Positions 26,627-35,558 of a stretch of DNA of 64,000 nucleotides are shown in pieces. The DNA is taken from positions 58,501-122,500 of the forward strand of contig NZ_JAMFLH010000004.1 of assembly GCF_023501975.1 (NCBI RefSeq), given 5' to 3'. The notes under the pieces were generated by a model, which did no database searches, had not been told where the DNA came from, and saw only the letters and a list, made by a program, of their open reading frames with translations. This stretch comes from Altererythrobacter sp. KTW20L (lineage in GTDB: Bacteria > Pseudomonadota > Alphaproteobacteria > Sphingomonadales > Sphingomonadaceae). Position 1 is the stretch's first letter. The number at the start of each line of letters is the position of its first letter. The translations under genes were made by a program, and so were the position numbers.

Positions 26627-27607
26627 TCAGGTCGGCAGGTAGGTCAGCAGCATATCGCCGCCTATGGGCCGCCGGTCAACGCAGGTGAAGCCCGGCGGTG
26701 CGCTGCCCTGGGTCGCGGCACCGAGCGGGCCATAGGCGGGGATGCCGGTGCCAAGATCGTGCGGGGCGCAATAGACCTGCAGCAGATCGACCAACCCTGC
26801 CTGCAGGAAAGCTGCCGCCGTGGCCGCGCCGCCTTCGACATAGACATATTGCATCGGTAACAGGCCCGCCACATCCCCGGGCCGCGCCAGCCGGTCCCAT
26901 CCCGCCGGAGCCTCGCCCCGTGTCAGCACGAACCGGCGGGGGGAGCGCTGCTCCAGCCCCGGCAGCCGCACGTCCAGCCGCGGGGCATCATTGCGCAAGG
27001 TCGCGCCGCCCACCACGATCGCTTCGGCCAAGGCCCGCTGGCGGTGGACATGGGCGCGGGCGACGGGGCCGGTGATCGGCACTGGTTCGCCCGACAGCGG
27101 CCCGATGAAGCCATCTTTGCTAACCGCCAGCTTCAGCGTGACATGCGGGCGGCCAAGGGTCTGGCGGGTGAGGAACCCGGCCAGGCTTGCGCGGCAGGCG
27201 GGATCGTCTGCCAGGTCCACCGCCACGCCAGCCATGCGCAAACGGTCCATGCCCTTGCCATCGGTACGCGGATCGGGGTCGGCACAGCCCACCACCACCC
27301 GCGCAAGGCCAGCAGCGGCAACCAGTCCGGCACAGTCGGGGCCGCGAGGGGAGGGGTGGGCGCAAGGCTCCAGCGTGACATAGAGCGTGGCGCCCTTTGC
27401 CGCCGGTCCTGCCTGGGCGAGGGCTACGGCCTCGGCATGGGGCCGCCCGCCGGGAGCGGTCATACCGCGCCCCACCACCACGCCCTGCTTGACCACAATG
27501 GCGGCAACGGCGGGGTTGGGCGCAGTCAGCGGGCGGGCGCGCGTGGCGAGGCTGGCAGCTGCCGCCAGCCACCGCGCGTAGTCCGGAGCACTGTCAGCCA
27601 AGCGCAC
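26627..27607 (-). CDS. ribD: Bifunctional riboflavin deaminase-reductase
   Basis: A protein of about 326 residues with the two RibD domains. The deaminase carries HAEAV and PCAHPSPRGPDC zinc motifs. The reductase starts near RPHVTLKLAVSKDG and contains EAIVVGGATLRNDAPRLDVR. It converts the pyrimidine product of GTP cyclohydrolase II to the ribityl-pyrimidine. No ATG lies in the right place, so the start is a GTG at 27607, or TTG at 27601; either overlaps the upstream gene's end. The N-terminal part of the longer open frame is a shadow of that gene. Confidence 0.9.
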   Translation of the reverse strand: MRLADSAPDYARWLAAAASLATRARPLTAPNPAVAAIVVKQGVVVGRGMTAPGGRPHAEAVALAQAGPAAKGATLYVTLEPCAHPSPRGPDCAGLVAAAGLARVVVGCADPDPRTDGKGMDRLRMAGVAVDLADDPACRASLAGFLTRQTLGRPHVTLKLAVSKDGFIGPLSGEPVPITGPVARAHVHRQRALAEAIVVGGATLRNDAPRLDVRLPGLEQRSPRRFVLTRGEAPAGWDRLARPGDVAGLLPMQYVYVEGGAATAAAFLQAGLVDLLQVYCAPHDLGTGIPAYGPLGAATQGSAPPGFTCVDRRPIGGDMLLTYLPT

Positions 27608-28067
27608 GGGCGCAGTATTCTTCCACCGTGACAAGTTGTTCCGGCGTCGGCTCCGGCGCGTTGGCGGCGGCTTCGGCCTCGGCGGCAGCGCGGTTAGCCT
27701 CCGCCTCTTCCACCATCTTGTCCACATCGAGGAAGGTCGCCCGGCCCAGCGCGATGTACATTTCCCGCCGCAGTTCGGCGCGGGCATCGAGCCGGGCCTG
27801 CATCGCGTCCTTCAATTCCTGGTTGCGGCAGTTGGAGGCGATGATTTCCTGCTCGGTGCGATTGTCTTCGTAGGTCGAGATGAAAATGATCTCGGGCGCT
27901 GCTGGCTGGGTGCGGTAATCGTCCGGGATGAACAGCATGAACAGGGAAAAGGTGATCGCCAGCGCCAGGCCCAGCACCGGCCAGCGGTGCCTGTTCGGCT
28001 CCTGCCAGACCGTGATCAGGTCCTGCGCCGCCCTGCGGGGGGAGATACTGCGGAAAAATTCCTTCAT
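27594..28067 (-). CDS. Membrane-anchored hypothetical protein
   Basis: A 157-residue protein. ATG at 28067 starts MKEFFRSI; the upstream frame belongs to the neighbouring gene's shadow. One transmembrane helix at about 28-47 (WPVLGLALAITFSLFMLFI). The rest faces the periplasm: two cysteines (NCRNQ and EYCARAL), a charged helix (ELKDAMQARLDARAELRREM), and an Ala/Glu-rich stretch. No family is recognised. It lies between the YgjP-like and ribD genes in the operon and overlaps the ribD start. Confidence 0.75.
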   Translation of the reverse strand: MKEFFRSISPRRAAQDLITVWQEPNRHRWPVLGLALAITFSLFMLFIPDDYRTQPAAPEIIFISTYEDNRTEQEIIASNCRNQELKDAMQARLDARAELRREMYIALGRATFLDVDKMVEEAEANRAAAEAEAAANAPEPTPEQLVTVEEYCARALG

Positions 28068-28123
28068 GCCGCCCAGATAGGGGGTAGCGGGCGGCAGCGC
28101 CAGTAGTGAAGTAGGCGGCGGAT

Positions 28124-28861
28124 TCAGCCGAAAGCGGCGTAGAGCCTGCGGCCCTCGCGCTTCAGCCACAGGTCGGCTGCCTTGATGTCGTCCTCGTACA
28201 GCTCGCCAAGCAAGGCATGGAACGCGGGCGAATGGTCGAAATGGACAAGGTGCGCCACTTCGTGCGCCACGACCGATCGGCGCACATGGTCGGGCGCCAT
28301 GACCAGCCGCCAGTTGATGCGGATGCAGCGCCCGGTCTTCCGCTCGCCGGTGCAACTGCCCCAGCGCCGCTGCGCCCGGCTGAGGCGGAGCTGCGGCTGG
28401 TCCTCGCCCGCGCGGGAGCAATAGAACGCCAGGTCGTCTGCCAGCAGGGCCAGCGCCTCCCGCTCCAGCCAGCGCTGCAGGCGCGGGGCCAGGTTGTCCT
28501 GCGGGCCGCCCAGGGTGATCCGGTCATCGGCCATGCGCGGGCGGCGCGGAGCCTTCTCCTGCCAGTCGACCAGCAGGTCCTGCCCGCGATAGGGCACGCG
28601 GCTGCCCGGTGCGATGTGCAAGGCCTGCGGGATGCGGGCAAGCTGCGCTTCGACCCAGCCCGCGCGCTCCTGCGCAAAGGCCATGGCATCGCGCGTGGAA
28701 CCCCAGCGCGGCAGTGTGATGCGTACCTCGCTGCCGTCGGGCGCCAGCCGCATGGTCAGCCGGGTGGCGCGGGTGTGGCGGCGGATGGTGACCGGCAGTT
28801 CGCCGCCCGCCAGCTGCAGCACCGGCTCTGCCGCCTCGCGCCTGAGCCAGTCGAGACTCAT
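28124..28861 (-). CDS. YgjP-like metallopeptidase
   Basis: A 245-residue protein of the YgjP/DUF45 family of WLM-type zinc peptidases. The zinc motif is VAHEVAHLVHFDHSPAFH, with HExxH at about 208-212. The WGSCTGERKTGRCIRINWRLV region just before it is the family signature. The N-terminal half is a beta-rich domain (IRRHTRATRLTMRLAPDG). No signal peptide. ATG at 28861 (MSLDWL) is chosen over an upstream codon inside the preceding gene. The peptide substrate is unknown. Confidence 0.88.
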   Translation of the reverse strand: MSLDWLRREAAEPVLQLAGGELPVTIRRHTRATRLTMRLAPDGSEVRITLPRWGSTRDAMAFAQERAGWVEAQLARIPQALHIAPGSRVPYRGQDLLVDWQEKAPRRPRMADDRITLGGPQDNLAPRLQRWLEREALALLADDLAFYCSRAGEDQPQLRLSRAQRRWGSCTGERKTGRCIRINWRLVMAPDHVRRSVVAHEVAHLVHFDHSPAFHALLGELYEDDIKAADLWLKREGRRLYAAFG

Positions 28862-28871
28862 CGTTCGGGGC

Positions 28872-29303
28872 TCATTTCGGCCACTCGACCAGGTGATGCT
28901 CGATCGGCCCCGCATCGGCTTCGCTGATGACGCGGCCCGCCACGCTGACCCCGGCGGCGCGCATGGCCTTGTCGTCGCCGGTCAGCAGCGGGTGCCAGTC
29001 GGGCAGGGGATCGCCATCGGCGCGGCGGCGGTAGGCGCAGCTTGGCGGCAGCCACGGCACCTTCTTCACCAGTTGCAGCGTCAGCCGCAGGCAATCGGGC
29101 ACGAAAGCCTTGCGGTGGCGATAGTTGGAACACTGCGCGGTTTGCGTGTCGAGCAGGCGGCAGGCGACATTGGTTTCGGCCACCTCGCCGGTGTCTTCAT
29201 CCTCCAGCTTGTGCAGGCAGCAACGGCCGCAGCCATCGCACAGGGCCTCCCACTCGTCGCGCGCCAGCACGTCGAGCGGCAGTTCCCAGAATCGCTCTCT
29301 CAT
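28872..29303 (-). CDS. YcgN-type cysteine-cluster protein (UPF0260)
   Basis: A 143-residue protein of the YkgJ/YcgN cysteine-cluster family. The N-terminal signature FWELPLDVLARDEWEALCDGCGRCC is followed by LHKLEDEDTGE and further cysteines (VACRLLD, AQCSNY, PDCLRL and PPSCAYR), which probably bind a metal ion. Its biochemical role is not established. Start at MRERFW (29303), 7 nt after the SCO-family gene's stop, and 10 nt before the YgjP-like gene. Confidence 0.88.
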   Translation of the reverse strand: MRERFWELPLDVLARDEWEALCDGCGRCCLHKLEDEDTGEVAETNVACRLLDTQTAQCSNYRHRKAFVPDCLRLTLQLVKKVPWLPPSCAYRRRADGDPLPDWHPLLTGDDKAMRAAGVSVAGRVISEADAGPIEHHLVEWPK

Positions 29304-29310
29304 GAGACTC

Positions 29311-29928
29311 TCATCGCACCCACATGGCGAGCTGGTCGGCCACACCTTGCGGGCTTTCATCCACCGGCAACAGGGCGATGGGGTTGCCCTCGCGGTCCAT
29401 CAGGTATCCGGCGCGGGAATGCTGCATCAGGTAGCCGACATTGGCATCGTCCTCGCCGCGCGCATAGAACGCCGAGAAGTTGGTCGCCGCTTCCTCGATA
29501 GCTTCGGGGCTGCCGGTCAGTCCGATCAGTTCTTCCCCGAAATTGGCGGTATATTCGACCAGCTTTTCCGGCGTGTCGCGCTCGGGGTCCACGGTGATGA
29601 ACAGCGGTTGGACATCGCCAGCAAGGTCCGGATTCTCCTCGGCCCAGATGCGGTAGCCCGCCATCATCCGGTTGAGATCGAACGGGCAGACATCGGGGCA
29701 CCAGGTATAGCCGAAATAGACCATGCGCCACTTGCCGTCATAGTCGCTCCAGCGCACCGTGGCGCCGGTCTCGTCGACCAGGGTGAATGGCCCGCCAATG
29801 GGCGCGCCTTCAAGCGGGGGCGGCTCGGTCGGCGCGGATGAATCGCCGCAGGAGGCGAGGGCGAAAGGCATGGCCAGCAAGGCCAGCGCGCGAACAAATG
29901 GGAGCTTGGGCATGACAGGGTGGTTCAT
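29311..29928 (-). CDS. SCO1/SenC-family copper chaperone lipoprotein
   Basis: A 205-residue SCO protein, which delivers copper to the CuA site of cytochrome oxidase or acts as a thiol reductant. A lipobox (ALASC) ends the N-terminal signal, so it is tethered to the membrane facing the periplasm. The copper site is CPDVC (about 98-102), and the third ligand His lies in YLMQHSRAG. The thioredoxin-like fold is complete. MNHPVM and MPKLPF are both possible starts; the first is used. It is the first gene of the operon that ends in ribE. Confidence 0.9.
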   Translation of the reverse strand: MNHPVMPKLPFVRALALLAMPFALASCGDSSAPTEPPPLEGAPIGGPFTLVDETGATVRWSDYDGKWRMVYFGYTWCPDVCPFDLNRMMAGYRIWAEENPDLAGDVQPLFITVDPERDTPEKLVEYTANFGEELIGLTGSPEAIEEAATNFSAFYARGEDDANVGYLMQHSRAGYLMDREGNPIALLPVDESPQGVADQLAMWVR

Positions 29929-30019
29929 GCTCTGCTAACGCTGGAGGGGCAAGGGCGAATCCTGCGAAGGCAGGCGGGCTGACCCTTCGGAAAATTGCAC
30001 GGGAGCATGAGAGGCAGCC

Positions 30020-30643
30020 ATGGGCGCTCTTTTCAAGACACTGGTTAAACTGGGAGCTGCCGCGGCAGCGTTTGGACTGGCAGCTCCGGCAGCTGCGCAG
30101 TTCCAGTCCGAAGGAGCCCAGTTCCTCAAAGCGGTCCAGGATCGCGACGGGGCCAAGGTGACCGAGATGCTCGACGTGCCGGGCTCCACCGTGGTCAATG
30201 CCCGCGATATCGGCACTGGTCGCAGCGCGATGCATATCGCCGTGGCGCGGCGCGACAGCGTGTGGATCGATTTCCTCTACCAGCAGGGCGCCAATGTGAA
30301 CGTGGCCGACAACAGCGGCGTTACCCCGCTGATGCAGGCAGTGCAGCTCGGCTTCATCGAAGGTGTCAGCAAGCTGCTGGCCCACGGTGCGCGGATCGAT
30401 GTGACCAACAATTCGGGCGAGACCCCGCTGATGTACGCCGTCCACGCGCGCAACCTGGAATTGATGCGCGTGCTGCTGCAGGCAGGGGCCGACCCCGATC
30501 GCTATGACAATTCGGGCCGTTCCGCGCGCGACTATGCCCGGCTGCGCGGCGAGACCGACGTGACCGTCAGCACCATCGACCGCTACGCCCGCGCCGAGAG
30601 CGAGCGCGCCACCACCGGCACCAGCTACGGGCCGCGCTTCTGA
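30020..30643 (+). CDS. Secreted ankyrin-repeat protein
   Basis: A 207-residue protein with a signal peptide (GAAAAAFGLAAPAAAQ). Four ankyrin repeats follow; the clearest are SGVTPLMQAVQLGFIEGVSKLLAHGARID and SGETPLMYAVHARNLELMRVLLQAGADPD, here quoted by motif only in part: TPLMQAV and TPLMYAV open them. It should act as a periplasmic protein-binding scaffold. Its stop codon overlaps the ATG of coq9 (TGATG). Partner unknown. Confidence 0.88.
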   Translation: MGALFKTLVKLGAAAAAFGLAAPAAAQFQSEGAQFLKAVQDRDGAKVTEMLDVPGSTVVNARDIGTGRSAMHIAVARRDSVWIDFLYQQGANVNVADNSGVTPLMQAVQLGFIEGVSKLLAHGARIDVTNNSGETPLMYAVHARNLELMRVLLQAGADPDRYDNSGRSARDYARLRGETDVTVSTIDRYARAESERATTGTSYGPRF

Positions 30644-31302
30644 TGGCGGGCGCTGCTGCCGACCAATCCCTGGCGGGCCTTCGCCGTGCGCTTGGCCCGG
30701 CCATTGCCCGGGCGGCAGTATTCGACGGGTGGAGCGATGCCGCGCTGGTTGCAGCGGCAGAGGGCGAGGGCGTCGATCCGGCGGTAGCCCGGCTGGCGTT
30801 TCCCGGGGGCGCGATGGACATGATCGCCGCCTTCATCGAAAGCGTGGACCAGGCCATGGCGACGCGCTTCGCCGATGGTTCGCTGGACAGCATGAAAATC
30901 CGCGAGCGGATTCGCCAGCTGGTGTGGTTCCGGCTCGAACAGTCGCGCGGGATGGAAGAAGCGATCAGCCGTGCGCTGGCCATCCAGGCCATGCCGCAGA
31001 ACGCCGCGCGCACCTTGAAGCTGGGCTGGCAAAGTGCCGACGCCATGTGGCGGCTGGCAGGCGATGTGGCCACGGATTACAACTACTACACCAAGCGGGC
31101 GATCCTGGCGGGCATCTATGCCGCGAGCCTGGCGGTCTATGTCAACGATGACAGCCCCGGCAAGGCCGATGCCGCTGCCTTCCTCGACCGGCGGATCGAC
31201 GGGGTGATGAAGTTCGAGAAGGCCAAGGCAAAACTGTTCAGCGGACGCGAGCATTTCGACCTCGCCCGTTTCCTCGGCCGGCTGCGCTACCCGCAGGCCT
31301 GA
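30643..31302 (+). CDS. coq9: COQ9-family ubiquinone biosynthesis protein
   Basis: A 219-residue COQ9 homologue. COQ9 binds isoprenoid lipids and supports the hydroxylase COQ7 in ubiquinone synthesis. An N-terminal TetR-like helical part (AVFDGWSDAALVAAAEGEGV) is followed by the family core DMIAAFIESVDQAMATRF and IRQLVWFRLEQ, and by the lipid-binding segment WRLAGDVATDYNYYTKRAIL. It overlaps the ankyrin gene by 1 nt. Family is clear; activity is by homology. Confidence 0.88.
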   Translation: MAGAAADQSLAGLRRALGPAIARAAVFDGWSDAALVAAAEGEGVDPAVARLAFPGGAMDMIAAFIESVDQAMATRFADGSLDSMKIRERIRQLVWFRLEQSRGMEEAISRALAIQAMPQNAARTLKLGWQSADAMWRLAGDVATDYNYYTKRAILAGIYAASLAVYVNDDSPGKADAAAFLDRRIDGVMKFEKAKAKLFSGREHFDLARFLGRLRYPQA

Positions 31303-31312
31303 AACTTCTTCT

Positions 31313-31331
31313 ATTGCGAATGAGTTGCAAT
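31313..31331. promoter_or_regulatory. Fur-box-like operator before feoAB
   Basis: ATTGCGAATGAGTTGCAAT is a 19-bp imperfect inverted repeat (arms match at 7 of 9 positions) of the type bound by alphaproteobacterial Fur. It lies 42 nt before the feoA start, in line with iron repression of the ferrous iron transporter. Confidence 0.6.
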
Positions 31332-31372
31332 TAAGCCAAGGCTCTGGCATCGCGCCGCCAGAGACCATGGTC

Positions 31373-31627
31373 ATGTCACCCGATTCCCTCACCCTCGACA
31401 CGCTGGCACCGCTCACCCGGGCCGAGATCACCGGGGTGGACTGGGCCGTGCTTGCGCCCGAGGAAGCAAAGCGGCTGCGCGCGCTGGGCATTGACCTGGG
31501 GGCGGAAGTGACCATCGCACATCGCGGCATATTCGTCGGCAAGGATCCCATCGCCATCGAGATCGGCCGCATGACCGTGGCCCTGCGCCGGGTCCATGCC
31601 CGCGCCATGACGGTGCGCGTGCTGTGA
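31373..31627 (+). CDS. feoA: FeoA ferrous iron transport protein
   Basis: An 84-residue cytoplasmic SH3-like FeoA protein that works with FeoB. The core RLRALGIDLGAEVTIAHRG, then DPIAIEIGRMTVALRRVHA is typical. Two ATGs are in frame (31367 and 31373), and the second is used. The stop overlaps the GTG start of feoB (GTGA). A Fur-like operator lies upstream. No feoC was seen. Confidence 0.9.
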   Translation: MSPDSLTLDTLAPLTRAEITGVDWAVLAPEEAKRLRALGIDLGAEVTIAHRGIFVGKDPIAIEIGRMTVALRRVHARAMTVRVL

Positions 31628-33486
31628 ACGCGCCTTTCGTTGCCATTTCCACCGCCGCACTGGTCGGCAACCCCAATGCCGGAAAGAGCGCGCTGTTCAA
31701 CGCGCTGACCGGGGCGCGGCAGAAGATCGCCAACTATCCCGGCGTCACGGTGGAGCGGAAGGCCGGGCGGCTGGTCCTGCCATCGGGCGCGCCGGTAGAA
31801 CTGGTGGACCTGCCAGGCTCCTACTCGCTCGACCCGTCCAGCCCTGACGAGGAAGTGACCCGCAGCGTCGTCATGGGCGACTTTGCGGGCGAGGCGCAGC
31901 CGGATGTGCTGGTGATCGTGCTCGACGCTGCCAATCTCGAACAGCACCTGGTCTTCGCGCAGGAATTGATTGGCCTCGGCCGCCCCACGGTGATCGCGCT
32001 CAACATGGTGGACCTGGCCGAGCGGGACGGACTGGTGATCGACCCCGCTGCGCTCGAAGCCGCTCTTGGCGTGCCGGTGGTGCCGACAGTGGCCGTCCGG
32101 CGGCGCGGGCTGGACGAGCTCGTCGCCGCGATCGAGGGCGCGCACAACCAGGACCTGTCGCTGCGCCACAATGTCGCGCGCCTTACCATGGGCGAGCGGC
32201 GGCTGGCGGCGCATAACATCACCGCGGGCGCGATCCTGTCGGAGAGCGGGGCGCACCAGTTGCACGCCAGGCTGGACAGGGTGCTGCTCCACCCATGGGC
32301 CGGGCCGGTGATCCTGTTCGGCCTGCTGTTCGTGATCTTTCAGGCGGTGTTTGCCTGGGCCACGCCCTTTGCCGACGGGATCGAGGCGGGGATCGGCGCG
32401 CTGATCGAGCTGGCCAATGCCTATCTCCCGGCTGGCATCCTGCGCGATTTCATCACCCAGGGCGTGCTCAGCGGGGTGGGCTCGGTGATCGTGTTCCTCC
32501 CCCAGATCGTCATCCTGTTCGCCTTCATCCTGGCGATGGAGCAATCGGGCTATATGGCGCGGGCCGCCTTCATCATGGACCGGCTGATGGCCTACGTCGG
32601 GCTGTCGGGCCGCAGCTTCATCCCCCTCCTGTCCAGCTTTGCCTGCGCCATCCCGGGGATCATGGCGACCCGCTCAATCTCCGATCCCAAGGACCGGCTG
32701 ACCACCATCCTGATCGCCCCGCTGATGACCTGTTCGGCGCGGCTGCCGGTCTATGCCCTGCTGATCGCCGCCTTCATCCCGCCCACGACAGTCGGGCCGG
32801 GCATTGGCCTGCAAGGCCTCGTGCTGTTCGCGCTTTACATGGCCGGGATCATGGGTGCGATGGTGGCGGCGCTGGTGCTGCGCCGCACGGTGACCAAGGG
32901 CGCGGCGTCGGGCTTCATCATGGAAATGCCGCGCTACCAGATGCCCCCCTTGCGCGATCTTGCCATCGGCCTGTGGCAGCGCGCCTGGGTGTTCCTGCGG
33001 CGCGCGGGCACGATCATCTTTGTCACCACCGTGGTGCTGTGGGTGCTGCTCAGCTTTCCCAAGGCGGGGCCGGGCGAGACCCAGTCCGAAGCCAGCATCG
33101 CGGGCCACATCGCCAGCGGGCTGGAAGTGGTGGTGGAGCCAATCGGCTTCAACCACGAGATCGCGCTGGCCCTGATCCCGGCGATGGCCGCGCGCGAGGT
33201 GGCGGTGTCCGCTTTAGCCACCACCTATGCCGTCGATGCCGAGGACGAGGAGGAGGCCGCCGCCACGCTCGGCCCGCAACTCGCCGCCGACTGGAGCCTG
33301 GCCACGGCGCTCGCCTTCCTCGCCTGGTTCGTGTTTGCCCCGCAGTGCCTTTCCACCATTGCCGTGGCCCGGCGCGAGACCAACGGGTGGAAGTGGCCGA
33401 TGGTCATGATGGGCTACCTGTTTGCCATGGCCTATTTCTTTGCCGGGCTGACCTACTGGACCGCCGTGTGGCTTGGGCTGGGGTAG
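31624..33486 (+). CDS. feoB: FeoB ferrous iron transporter
   Basis: A 620-residue iron transporter with an N-terminal G domain. G1 is GNPNAGKS at 15-22, G2/G3 are NYPGVTVE and DLPGSYSL, and G4 is NMVD. A helical GDI-like region precedes an 8-9-helix membrane part containing the two Gate motifs, the second around SFACAIPGIMATR. The start is GTG, overlapping feoA by 4 nt. At 620 residues it is a short FeoB, without the C-terminal extension of some bacteria. Confidence 0.95.
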   Translation: MNAPFVAISTAALVGNPNAGKSALFNALTGARQKIANYPGVTVERKAGRLVLPSGAPVELVDLPGSYSLDPSSPDEEVTRSVVMGDFAGEAQPDVLVIVLDAANLEQHLVFAQELIGLGRPTVIALNMVDLAERDGLVIDPAALEAALGVPVVPTVAVRRRGLDELVAAIEGAHNQDLSLRHNVARLTMGERRLAAHNITAGAILSESGAHQLHARLDRVLLHPWAGPVILFGLLFVIFQAVFAWATPFADGIEAGIGALIELANAYLPAGILRDFITQGVLSGVGSVIVFLPQIVILFAFILAMEQSGYMARAAFIMDRLMAYVGLSGRSFIPLLSSFACAIPGIMATRSISDPKDRLTTILIAPLMTCSARLPVYALLIAAFIPPTTVGPGIGLQGLVLFALYMAGIMGAMVAALVLRRTVTKGAASGFIMEMPRYQMPPLRDLAIGLWQRAWVFLRRAGTIIFVTTVVLWVLLSFPKAGPGETQSEASIAGHIASGLEVVVEPIGFNHEIALALIPAMAAREVAVSALATTYAVDAEDEEEAAATLGPQLAADWSLATALAFLAWFVFAPQCLSTIAVARRETNGWKWPMVMMGYLFAMAYFFAGLTYWTAVWLGLG

Positions 33487-33567
33487 GGATAAATCCGCGC
33501 CGCCCCTTGGCGCTGGCCATGCTGATTGGCTAGGCCATGCGCCACACAATCAAAGGGAAGCGATTCG

Positions 33568-34110
33568 ATGGCGGGTAGCGTCAACAAGGTGATCTTGATC
33601 GGCAACCTGGGGCAGGACCCCGAGGTCAAGTCATTCCAGAACGGCGGGCGCATCTGCAACCTGCGCATTGCGACCAGCGAAAACTGGAAGGACAAGGCCA
33701 CCGGCGAGCGCAAGGAGCGGACCGAATGGCACACCGTGGTGCTGCAATCGGATGGCCTGGTGGGCGTGGCCGAACGCTTCCTGCGCAAGGGCAGCAAGGT
33801 CTACATCGAAGGCCAGCTTCGCACCCGCAAGTGGCAGGACCAGAACGGCAATGACCGTTATTCCACCGAGGTTTCGGTGGGCGGCATCGGTGGCGTGCTG
33901 ACCATGCTCGATGGCGCACCGGGCGGTGGTTCGGGTGGCGGCGGTGGTTCGCGCGGCGGCGGTGGTGATGATTACGGTTCCGGCGGCGGATCGCGTGGAG
34001 GTTCTTCGGGTGGCGGCTGGAACCAGGGCGGCGGCTCGGCCGGTGGTGGCGCAGCAGGCGGTGGCGCGTCGAACTTCGGCGACGACCTGGACGACGATAT
34101 TCCGTTCTAA
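33568..34110 (+). CDS. ssb: Single-stranded DNA-binding protein
   Basis: A 180-residue SSB. The OB-fold domain runs from [19 protein letters not shown] to about residue 110, with the conserved TEWHTVV and [15 protein letters not shown] stretches. A Gly/Ser-rich linker follows (about 118-168), and the acidic tail DDDIPF is the docking site for partner proteins. ATG 33568 has AAAGGGAAG upstream. It marks the left host flank of the genomic island. Confidence 0.97.
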   Translation: MAGSVNKVILIGNLGQDPEVKSFQNGGRICNLRIATSENWKDKATGERKERTEWHTVVLQSDGLVGVAERFLRKGSKVYIEGQLRTRKWQDQNGNDRYSTEVSVGGIGGVLTMLDGAPGGGSGGGGGSRGGGGDDYGSGGGSRGGSSGGGWNQGGGSAGGGAAGGGASNFGDDLDDDIPF

Positions 34111-34192
34111 TGCCGGGTATCTATGCGTAACTGCCTGAAGTTGTGAGAGTTGGCAGAATCGCTAGGTCTTGGAAGGTAAAGAGGCAAATGAG

Positions 34193-34211
34193 AGTGTAAC
34201 TAGAGCATCAT
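34193..34211 (+). repeat. Island left-end repeat, copy 1
   Basis: AGTGTAACTAGAGCATCAT. A near-identical direct copy lies 48 bp downstream (34241), and the GTGTAACTAG core recurs in inverted orientation at the right end (49391-49400). Probably recombinase-binding sequence. Confidence 0.5.
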
Positions 34212-34240
34212 CAAAGGTCTCTCATAAGTCGGCCTTCTGC

Positions 34241-34259
34241 AGTGTAACTAGATCATTAT
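34241..34259 (+). repeat. Island left-end repeat, copy 2
   Basis: AGTGTAACTAGATCATTAT, matching copy 1 except near the centre and end. It lies just before the terminator hairpin at 34269. Confidence 0.5.
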
Positions 34260-34268
34260 TGAGACATT

Positions 34269-34300
34269 AAGGGCCGTCCCAGCTGGGACGGCCCTTTTTT
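34269..34300 (+). terminator. Rho-independent terminator
   Basis: AAGGGCCGTCCC pairs with GGGACGGCCCTT around a short loop, then T-rich DNA follows. It lies between ssb and the first recombinase gene. It may end the ssb transcript or insulate the island operon. Confidence 0.85.
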
Positions 34301-34358
34301 CGTTTGTCTAAGTTCCCACTATGTTCCTAGAATGGGGGAGGAAAGGTCTGAAAGGAAA

Positions 34359-35558
34359 ATGCATACGAGCCAATACCATGCCGAGGTGATCGTCCTTGAA
34401 GGAGGGGAAAGACTGCCCCTCCTCATTGACCGGGCAACGGGCGTCCCCGATGGCTTCGCGACGGATTACAGCTTGGCGGCTCACCGTGGAAAGCCAATTA
34501 ACACCACACACCGAGCCATCGCAGCCATAGCCATCTTTTACGATTGGGCACGAAGCAGAGAGATCAATCTGGAGAAACGTTTCGGCACGCTGCGATTGTT
34601 CACCAGCGACGAACTAACGAGCCTAGCTGATTTCCTCTGGCTTGATCGTCGTCCCGTCCGCAACGGTGCCATGCCTCGATCTGTCGTCGGGCAGACCCAG
34701 GGTTCTCGTGTCGATAGCCTTATCGCCTACCTAAAATGGCGGGTGGGGTTGGTCGTCTCCAGTTTATCTAATGATGATGTTCGCGTAGTCCAAGGTAACT
34801 TAAGGCTTGAGGCGACGACCGATCAACTGCGAAACTTAAAAGGAAAGAGCGTTTCAACGGAACGTGGCCAGATAGATGAAGGCCAATGTAAGCGTTTGTT
34901 TGAGATAGTCCGACCGGGATCGGAAGAGAACCCATTTCAAAAGCGCACCCAGTTGCGTAACTTTGTTATTCTTCTGGCTTACTATGAACTCGGGATCCGA
35001 CGAGCAGAAATTCTTACCCTTAAAGGTGGTCATGCGTCGATTGGTCCCCGTTCAACGTTCCACATTACATTCACGCCCAACGACCCCGAAGACCCGCGTA
35101 AGGATATGCCGAGCGTCAAGACACGGTCTCGGCTACTTCCAGTCAGCAAAAGGCTGGCAGCTGCTTACGAAGGGTTGTTGAAAGAGCGTCGCAGTAATCC
35201 GGCCACCGCCAGGGCAGCGAAGAAAACTGCATTCGTGGTCCTTAGCACAACTGATGGAGCGCCACTTTCCATTGACGCGGTGGACGATATTTTCGTCGTT
35301 CTTCGTAGCCGATTCCCTGAGATCTTTCCTCCTGATTTTGCTCCGCACCATCTTAGGCGGACCTGGAACTATCGTTTCTCCAAGGCTTGCGAGAATGCCG
35401 GCGCCGAGGAGAAGCTCGTCGAAAGACTTCATCGTTACCTGATGGGCTGGAGCATCAAGTCTTCCCAACCGGGAAAATACAATCAGCGATATATCGAGGA
35501 GCAGGCCTTCGCGATCCTGATCAGCATGCAAGATGCAATGACTGGAGAATCTTCGTGA
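34359..35558 (+). CDS. ginA: Tyrosine recombinase, first of trio (GinA-like)
   Basis: A protein of about 399 residues (408 if ATG 34332 is used; the second ATG has a purine-rich AAAGG close by). The tyrosine recombinase catalytic set is readable: Arg in ELGIRRAEILTL, the HxxR box in PHHLRRTWNYRF, and the nucleophile Tyr in KYNQRYIEEQ, with Trp (MGW) in the place of the second His. The N-terminal part is a core-binding-like domain. It is first in the ginABCD-type operon, and its stop overlaps the GTG of the next gene. It is needed, with its partners, for site-specific integration and excision in published GInts; activity here is inferred. Confidence 0.85.
   Translation: MHTSQYHAEVIVLEGGERLPLLIDRATGVPDGFATDYSLAAHRGKPINTTHRAIAAIAIFYDWARSREINLEKRFGTLRLFTSDELTSLADFLWLDRRPVRNGAMPRSVVGQTQGSRVDSLIAYLKWRVGLVVSSLSNDDVRVVQGNLRLEATTDQLRNLKGKSVSTERGQIDEGQCKRLFEIVRPGSEENPFQKRTQLRNFVILLAYYELGIRRAEILTLKGGHASIGPRSTFHITFTPNDPEDPRKDMPSVKTRSRLLPVSKRLAAAYEGLLKERRSNPATARAAKKTAFVVLSTTDGAPLSIDAVDDIFVVLRSRFPEIFPPDFAPHHLRRTWNYRFSKACENAGAEEKLVERLHRYLMGWSIKSSQPGKYNQRYIEEQAFAILISMQDAMTGESS

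Noticed and set aside
26627..27787. Longer RibD start at 27787
   Set aside because: The extra 60 residues overlap the well-supported upstream membrane-anchored protein in another frame and are Arg/Pro-rich, not RibD-like.
30625..32544. 639-residue minus-strand open frame opposite coq9-feoAB
   Set aside because: Shadow of coq9, feoA and feoB, all of which have clear family motifs.
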